NCBI GenBank assembly: GCA_030141605.1
Contig: JAQGDQ010000073.1
Coordinates: 312,001-376,000, forward strand
Length of the DNA: 64,000 nucleotides
Direction: 5' to 3'
Source of the DNA: Tubiluchus corallicola
Taxonomy: Eukaryota > Priapulida > Priapulimorpha > Priapulimorphida > Tubiluchidae
Shown: in pieces, positions 1 to 12,300 of the stretch
Layout: every line of letters begins with the position of its first letter
Position numbering within the stretch: position 1 is the first letter of the stretch
Made by a program: the position numbers and the translations under genes
The notes under the pieces: generated by a model
Seen by the model: the letters and a program-made list of their open reading frames with translations, nothing else
Told to the model about the DNA's origin: nothing
Database searches by the model: none

Positions 1-103
1 ACTCATCACTGACTAGTTCACTAAAGATGCACATTTCTGAAAAACTAGAAATAATCTATAACTTTCTAGTTTTTATTATTAGTGTGCTGTGTTTACTTTT
101 CAG

Positions 104-2477
104 GTTGTACTTCCCATACTATATGTTATTCAAGGCAAGGATATTAACGGATCGTTTGAAAATAGCTTGGATGCAGTTTATCAAATCTTCAATAATTCCA
201 CGTTGCTCACTTTAACCATCCTGAACTTAGCGTCTGTACCTTTGTACAACTTTTTTGCGCTGTCAGTGGTAAAGTCATTAACAGGTAATCACCTGTTTTA
301 TGATGCTCCAAACATTTTAAACAGACAAGTAAACAAATATTGTATTTTTCCTAATGATTGAGGATGTCCAGACAATACACTGCAGTTTTCTGTCAACATT
401 AAAAGAGAATGTCTGTGTGGAACTAATGTCGTCTAGGGCTAAAGAGTAGTACTAGATCTAATCTTTATCTGTCATGGTTTTACCAGCTACAGAAATACAC
501 ATAGCTTTTTTTCATCACATGTTACTGGAAAATTAAATGTGAGTCAAGTGTAAGCTTAATATATTAGAGAATATTAGATTGCATTGCCTCACTTGCAGGT
601 TAGCAGCACAGTCTATTCAGGTTTGTTAATTTTTACTTTTGTTCTTTAATTTATTCTTTTTACTTTCTTTAATTCATTTTTTTGTTCTGGCAAGACATTT
701 GTACAGTTTTGGCTTTTTCTTCTTATACAGTCGTTTTTACTCTTTCTCTAACTTATTATATTTCAAATCAATGCTGTTTAGTTACTATTTTTTGCTTTTA
801 ATGTTTTTGTTTTTTATTTATTATTTTATTATTTATTGCGCACAAGAATAAATATATGCATTTTATACATGAGTAAAAGTAAACAGTAAAATGATTAGGT
901 CATGATCAATATGAAAGTACGTGCACGGGTTCACTTTTACACTGGTACGTACTGCTTGAACATTTCACCTGTAATTTTTTGCTTGCTGGAGTAAAAGCTT
1001 CTGAAACAAAAATATATAATCATTAAGACTATAAAGGGCATTACTTTTTTATGTCAAGTGTATGCTTTGTGGTTTTTCAGCTGTGCATAGATCACTCACT
1101 GATGCCTGCAAGACTGCACTTGTTTGGACAATCAGCTTGTTTGTATACTATGTCATTAGTTCTGTAAGTATGATAATACAATAATGTTTTGTACAGTTAG
1201 TTTGACACAATTTTTGTTGTTGTGTAATGCAAAACGTTCTTCTGCTGATGTTCATTATGCTCATCTTGTTGTTAGTCCAATCCCAAACAAATACTAACAC
1301 TGCTAACTTTTTATAAATGAACTTTTACAAGTTTGAAAGCCTGCATTATTAATTTTGCAGTCAGTTGGCAGTTCAGGCTAGTTAGTGTACTTGTTTAAGT
1401 TCATGCTCAAATTACTGAACACTAAAATGTCAATTGTACTTGGAATATGTAATTGTTGTTCCAAAGGAATTGATAACGCAAATTTATGACAATAAAAGCT
1501 TTCTATTTTTTTAATTAGACATAACCTTCTTTAGCCAACTGAATGCGATTTAGCAACTTCTAGCTGTAAATAATTTATTACAATATATATATATATATAT
1601 ATATTGTATTTGATTATTTCTTCTACCATCAGCTAATGTGCCCAAAAGCCCAATGAAAAAATGTGCATACTGTGTGTTAACTTCCATTTCTTAATGCTTA
1701 TTTGGAATTCGTTTTGTACATAGAGTATCTTTTGAACGAGTTTTGCTATAAGTGAGAGACTAGTTTTTTCAAAGAGATACCAGAATTCCCTGTACACCCT
1801 TAAATTCTTAATAAAAGGCTTTGACTATATTAATGTTTGTTGTATATTCATAGGATTTTGGTGAACCCTTTCACGAAGAATGGGGTATGCTGCAGGGTGA
1901 GCTATGATCTTCTATCTTTATTTTTTTAAGTTTGCCATAATTTGTAAAAAACTAACTGAATTAAAAATTTTGTTCTTCAGAAACATGAATCAGTTCATTT
2001 TTATTGCTGTCACAAACAACCACTATTTTATCTTACCGAATTTTTAAACTTGGCTTACTGTCTGTGTGGTGGTTGAGCAACTGCTGATTAATTGATTGAC
2101 TGACTGACCAACAGGCTAAATTCATTAAATGCTCTGACTGGCTGATCAACTGTCTAAATAATTAAGGGGTACTAATTCAATTTCCTGCTCAGTTAGCCAT
2201 TTAATTTCCTGTTTATTTGTTTTTAGTTGGTGGTTTCTCAGTTCTACTACTAGGGACATTCATATACAATGAAGTGATCGACTTGTCCCAATTCTTTAGC
2301 TGTTTTATTCTGAAAAGTAAAGTGCAAGGTGCTGCTCCGGAAGTCAGTAATGATGTTGGTGATGACAGTAATGATGATGTCAGTAATGATGATGACGATA
2401 CTACTGATGACAGAGATAACAAAGGGAATGAAGATAGTGAATCTGAATTGCAGCCTCTGCTCACTAAAGCTCGTTAA
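104..2477 (+). CDS. SLC35F6: SLC35F6-like transporter, C-terminal four exons (5' part outside window)
   Basis: Partial multi-exon gene. Coding exons, by splice site and phase: 104-284, 1081-1163, 1854-1896, 2227-2477 (TAA stop). Joined they give about 185 residues, roughly half of the ~370-residue family. Visible: hydrophobic helices starting VVLPILYV, a helix LYNFFALSVVK, the segment AVHRSLTDACKTALVW, then VISSDFGEPFHEEWGMLQVGG and a last helix FSVLLLGTFIYNE. The order and motifs match the end of SLC35F6 (C2orf18/ANT2BP), a drug/metabolite-transporter-fold protein of the nucleotide-sugar transporter group, reported from lysosomal and mitochondrial membranes; its substrate is not settled. The cytosolic tail is unusually acidic (Asp/Asn/Ser-rich) and ends ESELQPLLTKAR, containing an ExxxLL dileucine sorting signal. 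All four junctions are in phase. Start and N-terminal helices lie left of the window. Confidence 0.85.
285..1080 (+). other. SLC35F6 intron, no further feature
   Basis: GTAATC donor to TTTTTCAG acceptor. T-rich; open frames here (for example 639-851) are low-complexity Phe/Tyr/Leu and have no splice logic. The two following introns (1164-1853, 1897-2226) are similar; the first contains a short (AT)n run at about 1583-1604. Confidence 0.6.
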
Positions 2478-3459
2478 AATCTCGGGTTATGTTTTGTGTA
2501 GTAAAAAGCTTATTTTGATTTCATATACTTATTACTTAAAAACTCCAAGCTTCGTCATTTAAGAGACATTCCTAAGGCTCTAACAAACATCCAAACCAAT
2601 TCAGTACACATTTGCTTATTAGCTTTTTGTGCTGAATTGACTCAGCTGTAGATGCTTGCCCTTGGCACATGTACACTTTCAGCTGATTTACTTGTAAGAA
2701 AACTAAAGTTGATCCTTTGTCAAGTTCCATAGTTGATCACATTCCATTTTTTTACGTCACAGGGTGGCTGTTAGTTAATCAGCTTGTTATTATAGCATTC
2801 CATTACTTGTCGTTCGACCGAATCGAACCAATCAATTGTCAAGAACCAAATTTAGTATAACATTTGTTTCACAATCAGCAATTCCTTTTCAAGCTTGCCT
2901 TGGTCCATTTTATTATTATGTCTGATACCACTGCATTCTGCCCAACCAGTAGCTTGCAGTCCATACAAGCAACGTATGTCTTCTAATTTCCAAAAAAAGT
3001 GCATCACGTTGTTTGTTTGAGCCATTCTTTAACACTTACTGTAGTTGATCGAGTTCTGTAGCTGCTGCAGTGTTAGATCATAATTGTTGTGGTGTTTAGG
3101 TGTTTTACTAATTATTGTAGTGTTTCATTGCCTCCCTTTCTCCCGATTTGCCACCAATTACTGCCTCAATGTAAATATAGCGTAAAATGGGATTGCAGTG
3201 AGATAGAACTTGTCTTGCCTTTGCAGGAAATAGAATTGCCCATCGATGGTGCTAGACAGCGTGAAAAAATTGTCTGGGAATGGAGCAAGTAACACAGGGG
3301 TGTGGTGCACCACTGAACTTAGCTGCTGCAGTTGCTGCAATGCAACACCGCAGATTAAAGACAATATTCTGAGATTCACGCAAGGCTTTTGACTTATGAA
3401 GCCACTACATTTAGGAACTTTCACCCATTTCATCTTAGGTGCTTCCAGTATGCAACACG
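2478..3459. other. 3' flank of SLC35F6; nothing recognised
   Basis: Presumed 3' UTR and intergenic DNA after the SLC35F6 stop. No strong polyadenylation signal close to the stop, no coding-like frame with splice support. The open frames at 3089-3466 on both strands lack recognisable motifs. Confidence 0.4.
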
Positions 3460-4250
3460 CTACCACATAATTTTATGCCAGATGCCAAGTATCTACGAAG
3501 TCAAGTGAAGTATTTAATAAATCTTTCTTCAGTACATCCAGATACGTGATCAGCTGTCCACCTCTTGGCTTCTTCCCAGGTATTGGTGGTTAATGTAATG
3601 CTGTAGTAAGTAGAGAGTCCTTTGGTAATCTAATGACATGTCGTCCAGTGCATCTAAGCCGACACTTCTGTATAACCTCACTCCATTCCTTCGTCTTCAT
3701 TAAACCATACAGATCTTGATTTGAGATTTTCTTTGGCTTTTTGTACCCAACATCTTTCTGTACCGACGTCTTTGGAAGGCATTGATTTCATTCTTCTGGA
3801 CAACTTTGACAGTCCACAATTCAGAAATATATAAGAATCTAGGTTCTACAAGTGATGATAATATGTGTAGTTTAGTTTCTGTGGTGAGATTAGGATTTTC
3901 AAAGATATTTGTAAGCTTAGAATATGCAGCCAAGGCTAATATTTTTCTGTGTGCTATGTCAGTTTCAGTGCCTAGTAAACTAGCCAGATTCTTCCAAGAA
4001 GTATCACCATCATGCTGTGTTGAGTACTGGTCTGTTTTGGTGTCGTTTATCTTCAGATTGAAATTTTTCAGACAGTTGATTACATCTTTTACAGCCTCTG
4101 TTTCGCCAATACTAGCTGCTGTCCATACAATATCATGAGCATATTGCATTGGTAAGAGACTGGAAGGAGATCCAAATATTGCGTAATTATGCCTCTTGCT
4201 GAATATTTGGGCCAGTTTATGACTCCAAGTTAATTAACAATATGACAAAC
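3460..4250 (-). mobile_element. Decayed non-LTR retrotransposon (LINE) fragment, reverse-transcriptase C-terminal part
   Basis: The minus strand of 3700-4149 is open for about 149 residues. It reads MQYAHDIVWTA, a mutated copy of the YADD catalytic box of reverse transcriptase (second position of the box is His), then the usual thumb and connection-like region with KILALAAYSKLTNIF, FLYISELWTV and EINAFQRRRYRKMLG. Further 3' (toward 3480) other frames read GRPK-like and DVLKKDL remnants typical of the extreme C-terminus of LINE polyproteins. Loss of the catalytic Asp and frame breaks make it dead. The 5' part of the element is absent; similarity becomes unreadable beyond about 4250. The clade (jockey/CR1-like) is inferred only from motif style. 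Confidence 0.75.
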
Positions 4251-7200
4251 CCCTGACAATTTTACAAGAGAAAATTGAGTTTTAATACATTTATACCAGA
4301 TTTTAGATTCGTTATGAATCATGAGAATATTTTAATTGAAAGGTTCATAGCAGTCTTTTTTCAGGTAACTTATTTGCACGTTAGATTAAAAAGCCACAAT
4401 GGTTTTCCAAATTTTCTTTTCCAAGTTTAGAGCTTATAGTTTGGTTGTATTACATTGCAGTTCAACATTATCAATCAGTCAATAGCTATTATAAGTACAA
4501 ATGACTTACTATAAGTACATTTTTCACGTATGAGAAATTCTGTGTACCAGAATTTGGGTCTCATTTGAGGCCTCCAAAATACCCTTACTTACAAGAAAAT
4601 GCTTTGGTGGCCGCAGTTCCGCTCCTGCCCGAGCTGGGGGAACTTATATTGCTCCCCCATACCCCCTAGCTAATTGTATGCATTGCTCCACGACCCACTG
4701 CACACCACTGGCCGCCATATTTATTAACAGAATATGTATATATGGTGTCTCAAAGGTCACTATGCAGTTTGATTTTTCATTTTCTTCTTAAATTTTTATC
4801 CAGTCTAAGCTATCTCTTCAACCTTTGCATGAATCAAGTGAGACCTTGGCAGTTTCTTTTTATTTACTTTTCAACTGGAACTCCATTTCTATGGCAGCAG
4901 CAGTAATGTTAGAAATGAGATGCAAAATCATCCTGGCATGTGTCCTTCGATCACCAACTGATGTTCAACGGAAATTCAAAGCACCATATGGTCTACAATG
5001 TTCTCTTGCTATTAACTGTGTAAGTTTTTTAACTAGCTGCACCCTTCCCAACAACTCTCATGAGCTGTGAGAAACTTTCTCAATGCAAGATAACCAACTT
5101 GCCACTAGATTAGTCTCTGATGCTCGTAAGGTTCCCGAAGGTAGTGGCAAAAATAGTAAAGCCTACTAGTGCAGTGCCACTTTTTAGATTTTCCTCTAAT
5201 TTGACTAGATGAATTGCCCAAGGTTTCAGTTTATTTGTACTAATTTTCAAACATTTTGCTTTGTTTGTGAAAAAGATATAGAAAATGAAAAGTGTATAGT
5301 GACTTCTGAGACACCCTGTATATGAATATACAATAATTTCTATTTATCTCAATACATGTAATTAATTTATCCTATATTAAGATGTAATTGATATGGCCTT
5401 TGAATGTGTTTTTGCTCAAAATATGTTGCTAATTGCGGGGATCTTTATCCATGATGTAAAGTCAAATTATTACAAACGCACATCAAAATGTCTAAAGTTA
5501 TTATAGAAAGTAGAAAAACTTCCTTGAAAAAGACAGTTTATAATTAAAAAAATTGAACTTTATTGTCAATATTTCAACATCCTTGATGATTGTGGTCCTT
5601 ATTATTAAACTTGATAATTACATCAGGGCTATAGATATCAAAACATTGTTATCAGTATTTAGTTTTATTTATTTATTTTTCCACAGTTGTTTCGTTGTGG
5701 ATTTGCACAGAGGTGTCATCCTCCAAATAAACCTGTATTGTGCTGCATTATTATATTTTTTATAGCTGATCGTGTTGTCTCCTTTTTTTTAGATAATGCG
5801 CGAATGATGTTAACATAGCTCAAGTTTACCAATTATCAGTCTATAAGTTTGTATCATGTATTTATTGCTTACCTTGTTGAGTTTTTATTACACATATAAT
5901 AAAAATCATGTGTGTATTGTTCGTTTGCTGTACCAATAGATATATACTCAATATTTTATAAGATATATTAGTGTTTTGTTAAGAGGTTGTATATTTTTGC
6001 TATCCATCTACATGATTTTTTATAACTTTTTGGATTCTTATGATTAAATTGCATCAGTATTTGTTGTTTGGGAACAATTGTGCCAAGTTTTGATTAATTA
6101 ATTAGTTAATTGAAAAATTCATATATAATTTATTGATAAATTTAATGGTCTATTTTTTGAAATCAGGATTTGAATCTGTGTTTTTGAGCACCACTTCTGT
6201 TCAACTCACCTGAAATTGTTATTATAAAGACAAACTGCCTCCTTGTCATTTTGGTTAATTTTTCTTAATGGTTAGATCGTCAATCCATTAAGTCTTATGT
6301 GATGGGCTCAAGTCCTGAATTGATTCATAGTCTTTCCTTTGCATTTTTCTTTTTATTGATTTTTAATGAAAGCTTATTTTTTGTTATAGTACAGGTTGTA
6401 ACAGTTTGTTAATAAATAACTATATTTTTTCAGTTTGAAATAAAAAAAACATTCGAGATTTTGAATATGTTGTGTCTTAGTATTATAATTACTGATGCTG
6501 TTCATAATTTTGAATATATCTATAAAGCATTTGTGGACTATTTTGTTCACTTGTATTTTTACCCATAATGCATAATTCATATATGTGTATGTAATTATTT
6601 ATGTTAGTTTGGTATAATACCAATAACTTATTATATAATATAAATAATTATTATATAATATGTGCCAAGTTTTGAATAATTAAGTATCGTTATTTTGTAT
6701 AATTTATTATTAAATTTGATGGCCTATTCTATTGTGGCTATATATCATTATAATCTTGGAAAAAGATAAGTGTTAATTGTGCTTTTTTATTTGTTTGTTT
6801 GTTGTTTTCGAGACTGTATGGTGGTCTTTCCTATAATAAACTATGGTTGGGTAATAAATGAAAAGTATTTATAAGTTACAATCTATTGTTGCATCTGTTT
6901 TTGTATAAATATTGTTTTATAGTAAAATTATAATGTGGTATTGAATTTTGTTGCTGTAATTGTTATGTTGGTGCTGTGTGTATGTGGGCCTATGAAAACT
7001 GTAGGCCTAATACATAAAAATAGGTGCTGAATAGTTTACCTTAAAGGAGCTAAATACTATTATACAGATAAAAAATTATCTTGAAACAAGACACTGTAAT
7101 AAAAAAGTACAGAAACTGTTACATCATCATTGTTTAAATAAAACTTATTAACGAACTTGTATACACAAAAAATGTACTTGTATACACACTATAATACATG

Positions 7201-7908
7201 CATAAACTTGGCTTAACACACATCTACCATTATACTTTACTATACAGTAATATTTTACAGCATACAACAAAATTCTAATATTAGGGCGCGGAATAAGAAA
7301 CGTGTGGAGGCGCTGATCGTTGAGGAGAGGGCGCTAAAAATACGTTTGCTAAGGCCACGTCAAATTATATACAGCTGACCCGATTTGCGACATTTTTATT
7401 GATAAAATTGTGTTTAAATGAATCACATACACAGTATCACAAAGAAATTTTGGCACATGTTCGACTTAATTTACAAAAATAATTATCATGTTTACAAATG
7501 TAGACGTAATTATTACTAAAAACTATAACGGAATGAACAGAGTGAATAAAAATTTGAAAACCAATCAAACTGAAAGGAAGGGAAAAAAATCGCTCGGAAT
7601 CAGCTCATCAAAACTTGGTCACAAGGAGCAATATATTTGATGAGTGGCCTAACGGTCGTGGCCCAACCGTCGTGGCCCATCACTCTCTGTTCGGCTCTTA
7701 AATTTTATTTAACTGGGCTACTGTTATCATTAAATGACTATAAAAAACAGTCAAGATTCATCAAACATTAACACTAAGACGTATTTCTTAATAATTGATA
7801 TGGAATTGGAATTAGTTATTAAAATTAATATTAAATATAACAATTTAAACTAAAAATATAATAGTCACTATAAAAAACGTTGAAGGCAAGTTACACTCTT
7901 GAAACAAA
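4251..7908. other. AT-rich intergenic DNA with scattered transposon-like debris
   Basis: No gene seen. A GC-rich patch at about 4600-4720 (CCCCCATACCCCCTAG and a GTGTGCAGTGGG-type end on the minus strand) looks like a transposon remnant. At 6250-6320 a TTAATGGTTAGATC...GGGCTCAAGTCC arrangement is weakly tRNA-like (box A/box B spacing), possibly an old SINE. Around 7285-7380 a relatively GC/CpG-rich stretch interrupts the AT-rich background. A short tandem, CGTCGTGGCCCA-type, lies at 7650-7680. The rest shows nothing. Confidence 0.4.
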
Positions 7909-7915
7909 ACATAAT

Positions 7916-8849
7916 GTTGGGAGCCGAGTGGACCACTGCGCCAAGTAGACCACTTGATGTGCTAAAAGTAGTGTCCTACATGGGCAGCCCAAGTAGGACA
8001 CTAGCGATTTTTGTCGAGAATCGGTAATTTTATATTCCAATTTATATTACCATTATTTATAAGTATTGTTATGACATAATAAAACATAAAACAAAATGTC
8101 TTTTAGAAATGGATATTCCTCGGCAATTTACAAATGCATTTCTTACAATAATTTCATCTTTATCATTAACTCCATTAATATATCATAACATAAACCTAGT
8201 ATCTAATGCCTTAAAGAGAGAAATTCTGCACACAGTTATTACAGAAATAATTGCAAATTTAAAAATAAGACAGATGCTGCTAAGCCTTCACAACACCAAA
8301 AAGTAATTTTTAACATTTAAGAAAAGCAAGGATAATTAGTTTTAATATTATCAGTAGTATTGTAACATGTAGGACACTGTCCTAGATGGTTCGCTAGCCC
8401 ATGTAGGACACATAGATTGCTAGAACGTTTACTTATAAGAAAACAATTATTTGCCCAAGAGGTAGTGAAACGGATCACCTGTTTGTGAAGTGAGACAAAA
8501 TCAAAAATGATATACCTTAAACAAATGTTGCATTCGCAAAAAAGTGGTTTTTTTTCACTTCAACAACATTAATATCGAAACCAAATTTAATATTGTCCGT
8601 TCTACCAGCTCAGAATAAAATTCTTTTATTTTATTAGATGTATAATAGATTATTCAACGTGTACTAACATTTTTAATTATTATTATTACGTAAACAAGCA
8701 CAACGGACGGTGTCAGTACACTTAACGACTCAATTCGCGACCTGTCTCTAGTGTCCTACTTGGGCAGCCCAAGTAGACCGCGGTCTACTTGGGCTAGCCC
8801 AAGTAGAACAATTGGTCTACTTGGCTCAGTGGTCCACTCGGCTCCCAAC
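7916..8849. mobile_element. 934-bp palindrome-rich inverted-repeat element with 7-bp target duplication
   Basis: Terminal inverted repeats of about 40 bp match at 38 of 40 positions (left end GTTGGGAGCCGAGTGGACCA; right end is its reverse complement at 8810-8849). Both ends are flanked by the direct repeat ACATAAT (7909-7915 and 8850-8856), the expected target-site duplication. Subterminal DNA is a set of nested palindromes built from GTGTCCTACWTGGGC and its complement: one hairpin at 7971-8001 (15-bp arms, 1-bp loop), a cluster at 8751-8810, and an internal cluster at about 8368-8412. A 65-residue open frame at 8109-8306 is AT-rich and has no recognisable domain, so it is probably not a transposase. 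Interpretation: a non-autonomous DNA transposon (MITE or foldback). The superfamily is unclear: 7 bp is not the usual hAT (8), Mutator (9) or TA length. Confidence 0.85.
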
Positions 8850-8856
8850 ACATAAT

Positions 8857-9353
8857 ATTATCAAATTAGATATTAAAAACAAAATAAAAATCTTATTTTT
8901 GGCTGATTGAAGGCCTATATGCAATCATTAATTTAAACTATTTCAGTTATTATATTCGTGAACGCATATTAAAAATGAAAACACCAATTTTGATAATTAT
9001 CATAAACATAAAAGACATTTTCGCACTTCTTTTTTTATAAAGAAGGCTACTACTAGGCTACTACTATTACTAATACTACAGAAAAAATATATAATAGGCT
9101 ATATAACATAATATAGTCTCTATCTGGTGGAAGTAATATACGCACAGCGTTCATGACGACTTTTAGCATGATTATAATATACATATAATACATATATAAT
9201 TATATACATATCCAATAATGAGTTAAAAGCTCTTGATGCACCTCACAAAATACATACTATACTGTAATGTAATTACATGTACTACTGCATTAAACTACAG
9301 ACAATGAATGGAATTAAAAATGTTTTACCTGATAAAATGACGATGTAAAACTC
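8857..9353. other. 3' flank of the IRF gene; nothing distinct
   Basis: AT-rich DNA between the inverted-repeat element and the stop codon of the minus-strand IRF gene. It probably holds the IRF 3' UTR. No clear polyadenylation hexamer or other motif was found. Confidence 0.35.
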
Positions 9354-12300
9354 TCAAGACGTCTGTGGCATGCTTTGAGACAAAATCCTTTCAATTTCTT
9401 CTGCTTTCACATCCTCTAATGTAGAATCTGCTTCGACAAAGGCAACATCATGATTTGGCAACTGTGTGATAGCTTCGTTAACATCGCCTATGAGATCCAT
9501 TAGATCACAATCGGCCAAAATCTGCTCCAAAGATGCGTTGACAGTTTCGTTATTTTCTTCTGTAGAGGACGGGACGACTGAATAAGAAAATTATTGATAC
9601 AAAATTGATTATAACAGGTTATCTGTTATGCGAAAATGCTAAACAGTTTCTGCCATAATGACATTGGCAACCACTGCTGGTTAGGTTACGTATTGATTAT
9701 GGCTAGGTTTGCATAACTTGAGTAGTACTACTGCTACTAATAATAATAGTAAATTTATTGGAAGAAGTTTACAACAAACCACACAATTTAAATGCCCTAA
9801 CCCTAGCCTTGACCCTAACCCAATCCCAACCTTCACCCTAACCTAATAATAACCCTAATCCTAACCCAATCCTAACCTCCACCCCAACCCTAACCCGACT
9901 CTAGCCCTAATACCAACACTATAACCCTAATTGTATTTCTAATCCGCTTCGCGAACTAATTTCTTGTGTGTAGGAGTGGGGAATTGTAAACTTTAGCTAA
10001 TTTATTTTATTTCAACAATAGTTTAGATGTGAATGCACAATATGCATCTAAAGGGAGCAGAGGTGACGAACGACTATACAATCGCATTAGTCATTTGCTT
10101 CTAATTAAATACTAGTATGCATATAATTAAAAGCGAACATTTGTCGATTTGTCAAAATAAAAAAATAAAATTAAGAATTTAAATACTCATATGAGGGCAT
10201 GTAGGATATAAAAACACGTGTGCGTGCGTTTACTTGTGAAGCAGCGATGGCGACAATCAACCTGTTAACTAAGCGCACGCATACCGACTCTTACGAATAT
10301 GTTTTCATTAATTGGGCTGCATGTGCTTTACAAGCTAGTGCGACAAACAATTAACACCCCAAACTCAAAGAGCAGTTTACAAAAGCAAATAGTTGTCACT
10401 TGCAGATATACAGCTAAATTTATTAAATTGACTAATAGCCCCTAATCAAAATACAATGGTGAAAATTAAAATGAAAATCAAGAAATAACTCTTTATTTTC
10501 ACTTTTAATTTTGCAAAACTTGATGCCTATACATCAATATCATTTACACAGTTAGCATAAGTTTTTGCAAAATCAGAAGCACGCATGCAGGCATACAGAC
10601 AGGTATCACGCGAATACAAAAAATTACCTGTAATCCTTCCACCACTATATTTATATTCTTCTTCTACTGCTTGTGACTTCAGAAACAGTTCTGCTGATTT
10701 AAATAAAATCACAGCATAGTGTCAGTTGTTAGATACGTCACCTTTAGTAATAATACACTTTGGCCAAATCCAGTCTAAAATTGGGATGGAAAAGAATGGG
10801 GATTTGGACCTGGATTCAGTTTCATATCGGCTCGAAGTAGCAGTGTGCCTGTTACGTTCTAATAATTAAGCAAAACACGTATCAAAAACAATTACATGAA
10901 TTCGTGTTTTTAATTTTTGTGCAATGAATGCAAAAAGTCTCTGATTGAATACAAACCGTTTGTGATGTAAACACTTAAATTGGCCTTCTTATAGTGTGAT
11001 GATATAGTGCTCAGCCTGAGACTAGATCTATGAATTTTTCACTTGCAAAAAAATTCAAAATTCGTGAGCATTACGTGTGACTTTTTGAATTCTGGGCGGT
11101 TTGATCTAATACAAAAAAATAATAATAGTAAGTTTATTTATCACCATTACCTCCAAAAGGTTTAATTACAGTGCAGCATAAAATTTCAATACAAAAATTT
11201 TAAAAAGAATAAGCAAGGTAGACAAGCACTATTTCACTGTTACAAGATACATGAACGAAACAAATTAAAATTAAAGTCAAACTTAAGTTTGGAAATTAAA
11301 GAAGCCATGTGGATAAAACTGTTCTTGAATATCTCTGTTCTGTATCTAGTTAAGGGGTATTTCAAATGGCGGCGAGTATTATTTCTATGAGTATGGGCAT
11401 CTGGCAATAGAGCGTGAATTTTATTATTTGGATTTTGAATAGATAAGAACAATTTTTTACAAGGATTTTGTGACTGCTAAATAAAGGTTGAAGATTAGCC
11501 AAAATATATGCATATTTTTCATTTGGAAAAATTGTTTTCAATGAGCGCTTTTGAACTGTTTCTAACAAATCAGAGAGATTCTGGAAAAGAGATGAGTGCC
11601 ATGCCTGACAAGCGTATTTCAACAACTGGCCTAATTGCGGTGCTGTACATCTGTATCATATAATTAGAAGATGTCTCAGCTCTTTTCATTAGTCGCAAAA
11701 GATAAATTCTTTTACTCGCTTTAAAATAAATTGAATGTACGTAGATGTTCCACGTTAAAACTTTAGGTATTTGTACGCCTAAAAGTTTAACCGAATCAAC
11801 TCTTTCTACCTTCATATTAGAGACGGTAATAGAAGGCATATCAGGAGGCTTGAAAGTCACAATCATTTCATTAATTTAGACATGCTGAAATTTAGCTTTT
11901 AGGCGTTCGCCCATTGTAATACCTGATTAGCTGCGGTTTGAATTTTAGATAGTCTGTAGAGGTGCCAAATGTCGGATATAGTCGTGTCGTCAATATACTT
12001 GACATCATCACATATTGTGTGTAAGTCATTGATTATAGTGACGAACAGACTCGGGCCAGTCTTAGTACCTTGGGGAATCCCCCATTCGGTAACTCCCATT
12101 CGGAAGTAACTGACCAAATTTAGTTCTTTGACGACGTTGAAAGGGGAAGTAAGATAACCAACTTAGTAAAATTGATGCATTAAATAAGTCAGAGCACATG
12201 TAGTTCGGTGGATCCATATTAGGAAGAATTATATTGGTTGTTCTTAACATTTTTAACAGTTTTTTGTGTGCTGCGGTATCGATACAACTATAGATGCCCA

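Noticed and set aside
639-851. Hydrophobic Phe/Tyr-rich peptide resembling a membrane protein
   Set aside because: Lies wholly in an SLC35F6 intron in T-rich DNA; composition artefact.
8109-8306. 65-residue frame inside the 934-bp element as a transposase
   Set aside because: Too short and no catalytic motif; the AT-rich composition explains the open frame.
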